9,367 nt of DNA, taken from contig DYCW01000078.1 in assembly GCA_019417865.1 (NCBI GenBank), forward strand, positions 1 through 9,367, given 5' to 3'. This stretch comes from Ruminococcus sp. (GTDB taxonomy: Bacteria > Bacillota > Clostridia > Oscillospirales > Ruminococcaceae). Under the pieces are notes generated by a model. It did not search any database, was not told the origin of the DNA, and saw only the letters and a list, made by a program, of their open reading frames with translations. Of this stretch, positions 1 to 5,171 are shown in pieces; within the stretch, counting starts at the first letter, position 1, and every line of letters begins with the position of its first letter. The translations under genes were made by a program, and so were the position numbers.

Positions 1-17
1 ATGTGTATAAGAGACAG
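1..17 (+). other. Tn5/Nextera mosaic-end adapter remnant
   Basis: The first 17 bases, ATGTGTATAAGAGACAG, equal the last 17 bases of the 19-base Tn5 mosaic end used in Nextera libraries. This is library sequence, not genome, and marks a physical contig end. Any open reading frame that starts here is an artefact. Confidence 0.95.
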
Positions 18-81
18 CTTTATCACAGGGCAGATTTTAGCAGTGAATGGTGGATTTTTGATATAATATTACAAACCATTT

Positions 82-180
82 CATTTAAAGAAGGGTGGGA
101 GCAATTTCTTAGGGAAACCTTGTCTGAATCGTCCGGCAGATTCGCTACGCTGTCTGCCTGTGTCCGCTGTCCGCCCTGTT
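82..180 (+). repeat. Dispersed intergenic repeat, copy 1
   Basis: Positions 119-180 match 9306-9367 in 61 of 62 bases; the one difference is t163 versus a9350. Positions 82-141 also align without gaps to 4152-4211 at about 46 of 60 bases, so the element has a diverged third copy. It contains an internal inverted repeat, GGCAGA (135-140) with TCTGCC (153-158). No open frame here looks like a real gene. The 433 bases before cdd hold only adapter, this repeat and the hairpins listed next. The family is unknown to me; a dispersed non-coding or palindromic repeat is the simplest reading. Confidence 0.8.
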
Positions 181-372
181 CTGTATCTCAACTTGTAGTC
201 TGACCACACTAAATTTCTGCATTTCGTACCGTTTTGTTTTTTCGGAGGGCGGACAGCGGATAGCTTGTTCCTCATCCGGCTTTCTTGTCCAAATTTGCAA
301 CGCTCTGCAGGGGACAGCTTGTCCCCTGCACCCCTCGCCAAGCTGAGCCAGCTTGACCGCAGTCGCCTGCGG
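163..372. repeat. Cluster of inverted repeats upstream of cdd
   Basis: Four perfect inverted repeats lie within 210 bases. A 15-base arm at 163-177 pairs with 246-260. A 10-base stem 306-315/321-330 (TGCAGGGGAC/GTCCCCTGCA) has a 5-base loop. Two 6-base stems follow, 340-345/349-354 and 357-362/367-372. None is followed by a T-run, so they do not look like terminators. They probably belong to the same repeated element as copy 1, because the downstream piece TTGTCCAAATTT (285-296) recurs beside copy 3 at 4217-4228. A TTGACC at 353-358 has no good -10 partner, so no promoter for cdd can be named. Confidence 0.65.
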
Positions 373-433
373 CGGATCATACCTATTTCTTATTTTTAAT
401 CTAAAAATACTATATAAGAAAGGAACTCCAAAT

Positions 434-823
434 ATGAAACAACTCACCATGACCGAACACGCCCTTGCGGTTCGAGAACATGCCTACGCCCCCTATTCTG
501 GCTTTCAGGTTGGTGCAGCTCTGCAATGCACCGATGGCAGTATTTTCACTGGCTGTAACGTGGAAAACACCTCCTACTCTATGACCATCTGTGCCGAACG
601 GTCTGCCATCGTGCAGGCAATCGCTGCTGGAAAGCAGTCCTTCCGCTCCATTGCCATTGTCGGCGGAAAAACAGAAGCGGAAGCAAATACGACACCCTGT
701 CCACCCTGCGGTGCGTGTCTACAAGTACTGGCAGAGTTCTGCGATGAGAACTTTCCCATCCTTCTGACAGACGGCGTGCATAAACTAAAGGAGTTCCTGC
801 CAAATGCATTTCAGCTAAAATGA
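434..823 (+). CDS. cdd: Cytidine deaminase
   Basis: Hydrolytic deamination of cytidine and deoxycytidine to uridine and deoxyuridine in pyrimidine salvage; a small zinc enzyme of the cytosol, usually a homotetramer. The 129-residue product has the family length and signatures: AYAPYSGFQVGAAL (18-30), GCNVEN (40-45), CAERSA with zinc ligand C53 and catalytic E55, and PCGAC with zinc ligands C92 and C95. The end, LPNAFQLK, fits the family's usual LLPxAF. The start at 434 is chosen because AAGAAAGGA lies 9 bases upstream and homology begins here; the longer frame from 353 runs through the hairpin region. The usual Arg after the last zinc Cys (CGxCRQ) is Leu96 here (CGACLQ). It stands alone, followed about 120 bases later by a terminator. 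Confidence 0.95.
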   Translation: MKQLTMTEHALAVREHAYAPYSGFQVGAALQCTDGSIFTGCNVENTSYSMTICAERSAIVQAIAAGKQSFRSIAIVGGKTEAEANTTPCPPCGACLQVLAEFCDENFPILLTDGVHKLKEFLPNAFQLK

Positions 824-943
824 AGTACGTTTGCGGGTAGTACCTTCTTGCCGCTGCCAAGCATAATTATGCCGACGAAAATACTTTTCCACTCGACAGG
901 CAAAACTTCTTCGTCAAACACATGTGAAAATAACACAACAACA

Positions 944-984
944 AAACCCGATTCGCTGCCTGCAAACAATCGGGTTTCTTTTTT
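944..984 (+). terminator. Rho-independent terminator after cdd
   Basis: Perfect 10-base stem AAACCCGATT (944-953) with AATCGGGTTT (968-977), 14-base loop, followed by C and six T (979-984). It would end cdd transcription before the sigma factor operon. The 120 bases between the cdd stop and this stem hold nothing recognisable. Confidence 0.85.
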
Positions 985-993
985 GCAAAAATC

Positions 994-1020
994 TGTAACG
1001 TTTTTGCAAAATGCGTGTAT
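994..1020 (+). promoter_or_regulatory. Possible ECF-type autoregulated promoter
   Basis: TGTAACGTTT at 994-1003 has the AAC core common in ECF sigma -35 elements, and GTATTG-like sequence follows at 1017-1022 with a spacer near 15 bases. ECF operons commonly drive their own expression. The match is by eye and the -10 choice is uncertain. Confidence 0.3.
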
Positions 1021-1027
1021 TGATAGG

Positions 1028-1041
1028 TGAAGACGTCTTCA
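1028..1041. promoter_or_regulatory. 14-base perfect palindrome in sigma factor leader
   Basis: TGAAGACGTCTTCA reads the same on both strands. It sits between the proposed promoter and the AGGGAGG ribosome binding site (1041-1047), touching the latter. This is where an operator or a small translation-blocking hairpin would be found, but one such palindrome is not far above chance for 9 kb. Confidence 0.35.
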
Positions 1042-1054
1042 GGGAGGTGGTCAA

Positions 1055-1609
1055 ATGGAAGAAACATGGGTGGAACGCCTGCACAACAACGAAGAAGCAG
1101 CACTTCGTGCCCTGATTGCACAGTATACCCCCTATGTCTATGCCATTATCCGCAATTTTTCCAAGGGAAAACTCTCACCGTCCGATATAGAAGAACTTAC
1201 CGCTGATGTATTTATTCGGCTCTGGAATAACCGACAGCAAGTACGGGAAGAAACCCTGTCTCCCTACCTGGCAGCCATCGCCCGCAACTGTACCAAAAAC
1301 CGGTTTCGGCAAATCGGGAAGCAGCTGCCAAACCGACAAGAACTGGAATCCTTACAGTTGGCAGATACATTCGATATCTGCCGAAATGCCGAACAGACAG
1401 AAGCATTTTCCTATGCCGTGGAAGCCCTGCAAACATTGCCGCCAACGGAACGGGAAATTCTAGTGCGATTCTATTTTTACGGTGAAAAAACAACAGAAAT
1501 TGCAGCTGCCCTGTCACTGACATGCGGAGCCGTTCGGGTCAAGCTGCATAGAGGAAGAGCAAAACTACGGCATACGCTGGAAGAAAGGGGGTACTCCTAT
1601 GCCGGATAA
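1055..1609 (+). CDS. ECF-type RNA polymerase sigma factor
   Basis: An alternative sigma-70 family factor that redirects RNA polymerase, typically in response to envelope or other outside signals. The 184-residue protein has only sigma regions 2 and 4. Region 2 spans about 20-90, with the core-binding segment DIEELTADVFIRLWNN (44-59) and YLAAIARNCTKNRFR (71-85). Region 4 spans about 121-172, with LPPTEREILVRFYF (128-141) and the helix-turn-helix TTEIAAALSLTCGAVRVKLH (146-165). GGAGG lies 7 bases before the ATG. The stop overlaps the next gene by 11 bases, the usual coupling of an ECF factor with its anti-sigma partner. The subgroup and target genes cannot be assigned from sequence alone. Confidence 0.93.
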   Translation: MEETWVERLHNNEEAALRALIAQYTPYVYAIIRNFSKGKLSPSDIEELTADVFIRLWNNRQQVREETLSPYLAAIARNCTKNRFRQIGKQLPNRQELESLQLADTFDICRNAEQTEAFSYAVEALQTLPPTEREILVRFYFYGEKTTEIAAALSLTCGAVRVKLHRGRAKLRHTLEERGYSYAG

Positions 1610-2111
1610 GAACTGGATGAAAGAGATCCCGCCGCTGCATCTGCCAGAAGAAACCGATTTGCAGCAGCGAATTCAAAAGCGAGTGCAGGAACAGCTGCAT
1701 ACAAAACAGAAACAGGAGGAACAGATTATGATGAAAAAGAACGTGAAACGCCGGATTCGCCCGTTGATTTTGATTGCCGCCGTGATTGGCATCGGTGCCG
1801 CCTCTTTGGTGACCGTCAATGCCGCAACAGACGGTGCTGTCCTTGCGAAAATCAGTTTCTTTGTCGATGGAGAACAACAGACATTTGATGGAGAACTGGT
1901 AGAAACAAAGGATGATGGCACTGTCGTCTATGAGTGGAAGCCAGAGGACTACGACGGCAATGCTGAATATGAAATCCAGTATGAGGAAACCATTACTGGT
2001 GACGGATACGAAGTACAGTGCGAAGAAGAGGTGGACGAGAACGACAATACCGTAATCTTCCGTATTGATACGGATTCGGAAGCCGAAAACAGCGGTGCAG
2101 AAGAAAATTGA
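1599..2111 (+). CDS. Putative membrane-anchored anti-sigma factor
   Basis: Probably holds the preceding ECF sigma factor at the membrane until a signal arrives. The assignment rests on position and layout, not on a recognised domain. The 170-residue protein has a charged, helix-prone N-terminal part (1-53), basic residues KKNVKRRIR (46-54), one membrane helix (about 55-76) and an acidic outer domain. The outer part opens with NAATDGAVLAKISFFVDGE (74-92), a pattern I associate with clostridial anti-sigma-like proteins. The tail after about 115 is very rich in Asp and Glu. No zinc-binding HxxxCxxC anti-sigma motif is seen. The ATG lies inside the sigma gene with AAAGGGGG 7 bases upstream, so translation is coupled. 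Confidence 0.7.
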   Translation: MPDKNWMKEIPPLHLPEETDLQQRIQKRVQEQLHTKQKQEEQIMMKKNVKRRIRPLILIAAVIGIGAASLVTVNAATDGAVLAKISFFVDGEQQTFDGELVETKDDGTVVYEWKPEDYDGNAEYEIQYEETITGDGYEVQCEEEVDENDNTVIFRIDTDSEAENSGAEEN

Positions 2112-2114
2112 TGA

Positions 2115-2146
2115 TATTGTTTATAAAATATAATTGATAAACAATA
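2115..2146. repeat. AT-rich inverted repeat after anti-sigma gene
   Basis: A 10-base perfect stem, TATTGTTTAT (2115-2124) with ATAAACAATA (2137-2146), has a 12-base loop. It lies 3 bases after the anti-sigma stop and ahead of the true terminator. No G+C core and no T-run, so its role is unclear. Confidence 0.45.
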
Positions 2147-2162
2147 AATTATAATAAAGTAC

Positions 2163-2200
2163 AACCGGAAAGAGGATTTTTTATCCGCTTTCCGGTTTTT
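2163..2200 (+). terminator. Rho-independent terminator of the sigma operon
   Basis: AACCGGAAAG (2163-2172) pairs with CTTTCCGGTT (2188-2197). The stem continues inward past one mismatch with GGAT/ATCC (2174-2177/2183-2186) around a 5-base T loop, and ends in TTTTT (2196-2200). It separates the sigma operon from the sporulation operon. Confidence 0.9.
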
Positions 2201-2229
2201 GCATACTTTCTTCCTTTTCGTGCATACTA
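2201..2229 (+). promoter_or_regulatory. Sigma-F/sigma-G type forespore promoter
   Basis: GCATA (2201-2205) fits the Bacillus forespore -35 consensus GHATR, and CATACTA (2223-2229) fits the -10 consensus CATWMTA, with a 17-base spacer. The start of transcription would fall near 2236, just ahead of the GAAGG ribosome site (2241-2245) of spoVAD. In Bacillus, spoVA is a sigma-G operon, so position and sequence agree. The -35 begins directly after the upstream terminator's T-run. Confidence 0.7.
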
Positions 2230-2252
2230 ACCGAAAAAGAGAAGGTGTTTTT

Positions 2253-3272
2253 ATGGCAAATCCCATTGGTCAGGGCATTTTCCAATTTACAAAGCCCATT
2301 TCCATCATTGGTTCTGCTGCCATCGCTGGAGCAAAAGAAGGCGAAGGACCGATGTCGGCTTATTTCGACCGCATCTGCAAGGACAGCTATTTTGGACAAA
2401 CCACCTGGGAACAGGCAGAAGGTGCACTGCAAAAAGAAACCGTTTCCCTTGCCATTGAAAAAGCAGGGTTACAACCGGAACAAATTGATGGCATTCTGGC
2501 AGGCGATCTGGTCAACCAGTGTACCAGCAGTTCCTATGGTCTGCGTGGACTGGAACTGCCGTTTTTGGGCATCTATGGAGCATGTTCCACCATGTCCGAA
2601 GGCTTGCTGTTAGCCTCCATTCTGACAGACAGCGGTGCAGGCTCCCATTTTGCAGCAGCAACCTCTTCCCATTTTTCCACAGCAGAACGGCAGTTTCGTT
2701 TTCCGCTCTCCTACGGTGCACAGCGTACGCCGACTGCACAATGGACGTGTACGGCTTCAGGGGCAGCAGTGCTTTCTGCCATACCGCAAGCCGGTGCACC
2801 TCGTGTCACTGGTGGCTGTATCGGCTTTATTCGAGATTTGGGTGTCACCGATGCCAATCACATGGGAGCAGCAATGGCACCGGCTGCCGCAGATACCTAC
2901 GCCCGCTGGTTTCAGGCAACTGGTACCAAACCCAATGACTATGATGCCATTGTGACCGGAGACCTCGGCATCATCGGCAGTGAATTATTCTGTGATCTAC
3001 TGATGAAGCAGGGCTATGACGCTGTATCCGTGCATCAAGACTGCGGTGCAAAGATGTTTGACCCGGAGACACAGGACACCCACGCCGGCGGTTCTGGCTG
3101 CGGCTGTGCCGGCAGTCTGCTCTGCGGCTATTTTCTCAAGCAGCTGGAACACGGTACCATGCGGCGGATTTTATTTGCAGCAACAGGTGCCCTGCTTTCC
3201 CCAATGCTGGTACAGCAGGGAGAAAGCATTCCATCCATCAGTCACTTAGTGGAACTGCAAGCGGATGTATAA
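2253..3272 (+). CDS. spoVAD: Stage V sporulation protein AD
   Basis: Part of the SpoVA complex in the spore inner membrane that carries calcium-dipicolinate into the forespore and releases it at germination; in Bacillus, SpoVAD binds dipicolinic acid directly. The 339-residue protein has the thiolase-like fold typical of the family: PISIIGSAAIAG (15-26) near the start, ILAGDLVNQC (81-90), and YGACSTMSEG with C111 at the place of the thiolase nucleophile. Further family blocks are WTCTASGAAVL and GGSGCGCAGSLLCGYF. Length matches the usual 335-340. The ATG at 2253 has GAAGG 7 bases upstream; the longer frame from 2199 overlaps promoter and terminator and is rejected. First gene of the operon, 15 bases from spoVAE. 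Confidence 0.97.
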   Translation: MANPIGQGIFQFTKPISIIGSAAIAGAKEGEGPMSAYFDRICKDSYFGQTTWEQAEGALQKETVSLAIEKAGLQPEQIDGILAGDLVNQCTSSSYGLRGLELPFLGIYGACSTMSEGLLLASILTDSGAGSHFAAATSSHFSTAERQFRFPLSYGAQRTPTAQWTCTASGAAVLSAIPQAGAPRVTGGCIGFIRDLGVTDANHMGAAMAPAAADTYARWFQATGTKPNDYDAIVTGDLGIIGSELFCDLLMKQGYDAVSVHQDCGAKMFDPETQDTHAGGSGCGCAGSLLCGYFLKQLEHGTMRRILFAATGALLSPMLVQQGESIPSISHLVELQADV

Positions 3273-3287
3273 GGAGGAGAAAAAGCG

Positions 3288-3647
3288 ATGCTACAGGATT
3301 GCTGGATTGCATTTTTAGTCGGCGGTTTGATCTGTGCGGTTGGGCAGGTACTCATTGACTATACCAAACTGACACCGGCACGGATTCTGACCGGTTACGT
3401 GGTTGCCGGTGTCATATTGTCCGGTGTGGGCATTTATCCAAAGCTATTGGATTGGGCAGGCGGCGGTGCCAGTGTCCCACTGACCGGATTTGGGAATCTA
3501 TTGGCACAGGGTGTCCGGGATGCGGTACAGGAAAAGGGCTTTCTGGGTGTCTTTACAGGCGGATTGACCAATGCTGCGGGCGGTTTGGCAGCTGCATTGG
3601 TATTTGGTCTGCTGGCAGCCATCTGCTTTCGTCCAAAGGACAAATAA
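3288..3647 (+). CDS. spoVAE: Stage V sporulation protein AE
   Basis: Small integral membrane subunit of the SpoVA dipicolinate channel. The 119-residue product equals the length of Bacillus SpoVAEb and carries its marks: AFLVGGLICAVGQVLIDYTK (8-27), LTPARILTGYVVAGVIL (28-44), GGASVPLTGFGN (59-70) and a closing membrane helix (about 93-113) ending FRPKDK. Three to four hydrophobic segments are visible. AAGGAGG (3271-3277) overlaps the spoVAD stop codon and lies 10 bases before the ATG, so it is co-translated with spoVAD. SpoVAC downstream is a distant relative, sharing FLVGGLIC and the P-[IL]-TGF motif. Confidence 0.96.
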   Translation: MLQDCWIAFLVGGLICAVGQVLIDYTKLTPARILTGYVVAGVILSGVGIYPKLLDWAGGGASVPLTGFGNLLAQGVRDAVQEKGFLGVFTGGLTNAAGGLAAALVFGLLAAICFRPKDK

Positions 3648-3659
3648 CAACACACAGAC

Positions 3660-3675
3660 TGTTTCACGTGAAACA
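3660..3675. promoter_or_regulatory. parS: parS centromere site (ParB/Spo0J binding)
   Basis: TGTTTCACGTGAAACA is a perfect 16-base palindrome and agrees at every position with the conserved bacterial chromosomal parS consensus, TGTTNCACGTGAAACA. ParB (Spo0J in Bacillus) binds and spreads from such sites and loads SMC near the replication origin. It lies in the 44-base gap between spoVAE and spoVAC and directly abuts the AAAAAGGAG ribosome site of spoVAC. A chance match to 16 fixed bases in this window is very unlikely. It implies that this region is origin-proximal, which is inference. Confidence 0.9.
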
Positions 3676-3691
3676 AAAAGGAGAAAAACAC

Positions 3692-4138
3692 ATGCGTGTA
3701 TCAAAAGAACTCTATCAGGAAATGCAAAATCAGACTGCCCCAAAGACAAAAAGCTATTACACGATTCCGGTTGCATTTCTTGTCGGCGGCTTGATCTGCA
3801 CATTGGGAGAACTGCTGCTGCATTTTTACGGCTTTCTTGGCTGCGACAAAACAGCAGCCGCAGCATTTACTTCTATTACCCTCGTTGGTTTGAGTGCTCT
3901 GCTGACTGGATTGGGTTGGTATGAAAAGCTGGCAAAACATGCCGGAGCCGGAACATTGGTTCCCATTACGGGATTTGCCAATGCAGTCAGCTGCTGTGCC
4001 ATAGAATCGAAAGCAGAGGGCTGGATTTTAGGCGTAGGGGCGAAAATGTTTACCATTGCCGGTCCCGTCATTGTCTATGGTACAGCGGCAAGCTTTGTAT
4101 ACGGTATCATTTATTACTTGGCTACGATGGGGCGATAA
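3692..4138 (+). CDS. spoVAC: Stage V sporulation protein AC
   Basis: Membrane subunit of the SpoVA channel; Bacillus SpoVAC has been reported to behave as a mechanosensitive channel in dipicolinate release. The 148-residue protein closely follows the family: a cytoplasmic start (1-22), AFLVGGLICTLGELL (28-42), SITLVGLSALLTGLGWYEKL (61-80), HAGAGTLVPITGFANAV (83-99), ESKAEGWILGVGAKMF (105-120) and a last helix (about 121-143). The ATG at 3692 is chosen because AAAAAGGAG lies 8 bases upstream and family homology starts here; a longer frame from 3452 runs through spoVAE in another frame. It normally comes first in spoVA operons, but here it follows spoVAE, separated by the parS site. Confidence 0.96.
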   Translation: MRVSKELYQEMQNQTAPKTKSYYTIPVAFLVGGLICTLGELLLHFYGFLGCDKTAAAAFTSITLVGLSALLTGLGWYEKLAKHAGAGTLVPITGFANAVSCCAIESKAEGWILGVGAKMFTIAGPVIVYGTAASFVYGIIYYLATMGR

Positions 4139-4151
4139 AACAAATAGATTT

Positions 4152-4230
4152 GATTTAGAGACGTATGGGAACAGCTTCTTAGAGAAAACTTTCCCGAACC
4201 GTCCGGCAGATCATACTTGTCCAAATTTAT
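4152..4230 (+). repeat. Degenerate, internally deleted repeat copy 3
   Basis: Positions 4152-4211 align without gaps to 82-141 (about 46 of 60 identical). Right after the shared CGGCAGAT, the sequence jumps to CATACTTGTCCAAATTTA, whose TTGTCCAAATTT matches 285-296, about 140 bases further on in copy 1. Copy 3 thus looks like the element with its middle removed. It fills most of the gap between spoVAC and gpr. CATACTT (4212-4218) resembles a forespore -10, but no matching -35 is found at the right distance. Confidence 0.6.
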
Positions 4231-4257
4231 CATCCTTTCCGAAAAGAGGTGCTTTTT

Positions 4258-5103
4258 ATGTCCATTCGGACTGACCTGGCCCTGGAATCGGCTGCTGCCT
4301 GCTCCGGCATTGCACAGCAAATCCGTGGCTCTTACTTCCACATCACAGACATTCGCATTGACAGCGATCAGCATGGAGCTGCCATCGGCAAACCCAAAGG
4401 GCACTATCTCACCCTTGAAACCACCGCTCTGCACCGCCACAATCCCCACTTTCCGCAACTGGCAGAGGAACTTGCAAAAGAACTGACACCATTCTTGCCT
4501 GAAAATGGACTGGTACTTGTTGCTGGACTGGGCAACCGCAGCATTACACCCGACGCACTTGGTGTTCTGGTTGCAGAACGGCTCTTTGTCACCCGACATT
4601 TGCAGCATGCACTTTCTGCAACAGAATTTGAACCATTCGCCAACTTACGCCCTGTCAGTGCCATTGCAACCGGCGTCATGGGACAAACTGGCATGGAATC
4701 AGCCGAACTGCTTTCAGCAGTCTGTCAAAAAACAAAACCTGCCTGCGTTGTGGTAATTGATGCACTGGCATGTGCGGCGTTGGAACGGCTGGGAAGAACC
4801 ATTCAAGTCTGCGATAGTGGTATTGCTCCCGGCAGCGGTGTGGAAAACTGCCGGAAAGAAATTTCACAACGGACACTGCAAACACCAGTAGTGGCAATTG
4901 GTGTGCCCACCGTTGTAGACTTGCAAACCGCAGCAGAAAGCCTACTGCAAACGGAACTGCCGCCCTTACAACAGGAAAATTGGATGGTCACACCAAGAGA
5001 AATTGACCAACTCATTCAAAATGCTGCTGATTTGTTATTATGCGGTCTACAACTTGCATTGTATCCGGAGCTGTCATTTGAAGAAGTCTCTGCATTGCTG
5101 TAA
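4258..5103 (+). CDS. gpr: Germination protease (SASP endopeptidase)
   Basis: An atypical aspartic-type protease (family A25) made as a zymogen in the forespore; on germination it degrades the small acid-soluble proteins coating spore DNA. The 281-residue protein has the autoprocessing-type site RTDLALE (4-10), with the cut expected between D6 and L7. Also present are GKPKGHYLTLE (44-54), the catalytic-type GLGNRSITPDALG with D99, VIDALA with D168, DSGIAPGSGVENCRKEIS (186-203), IGVPTVVD (214-221) and MVTPREID (243-250). It is compact beside the roughly 370 residues of Bacillus Gpr, mainly because the stretch between VPTVVD and MVTP is short. The propeptide would be only 6 residues. AAAGAGG lies 8 bases before the ATG; a GTG at 4249 would add just three residues. 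Last gene of the sporulation block. Confidence 0.96.
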   Translation: MSIRTDLALESAAACSGIAQQIRGSYFHITDIRIDSDQHGAAIGKPKGHYLTLETTALHRHNPHFPQLAEELAKELTPFLPENGLVLVAGLGNRSITPDALGVLVAERLFVTRHLQHALSATEFEPFANLRPVSAIATGVMGQTGMESAELLSAVCQKTKPACVVVIDALACAALERLGRTIQVCDSGIAPGSGVENCRKEISQRTLQTPVVAIGVPTVVDLQTAAESLLQTELPPLQQENWMVTPREIDQLIQNAADLLLCGLQLALYPELSFEEVSALL

Positions 5104-5123
5104 AAAGAATGACATAGCAAAAT

Positions 5124-5163
5124 AATACACCGCCTTTCCTGTTTTCAGGAAGGACGGTGTATT
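5124..5163. terminator. Bidirectional terminator between converging genes
   Basis: An 18-base hairpin: 5124-5141 pairs with 5146-5163, with one mismatch, one G-T pair and a TTTT loop. T-rich tracts follow on both strands (GCTTCTTTCT on plus, ATTTTGC on minus). It serves gpr on the plus strand and the membrane-protein operon on the minus strand, whose last stop is only 9 bases away. Confidence 0.88.
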
Positions 5164-5171
5164 GCTTCTTT

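Noticed and set aside
353..381. TTGACC at 353-358 as the -35 of a cdd promoter
   Set aside because: The sequence 17 bases downstream (ATCATA) is a poor -10, and TTGACC is part of the hairpin arms of the repeated element.
81..450. Two overlapping minus-strand open frames of about 100 codons
   Set aside because: They run through the repeat and its hairpins, have no ribosome site or recognisable domains, and overlap the start of cdd.
4190..4218. Forespore promoter directly upstream of gpr
   Set aside because: CATACTT fits six of seven -10 bases, but no GHATR-like -35 is found 15-18 bases before it, and the bases are part of the repeat.
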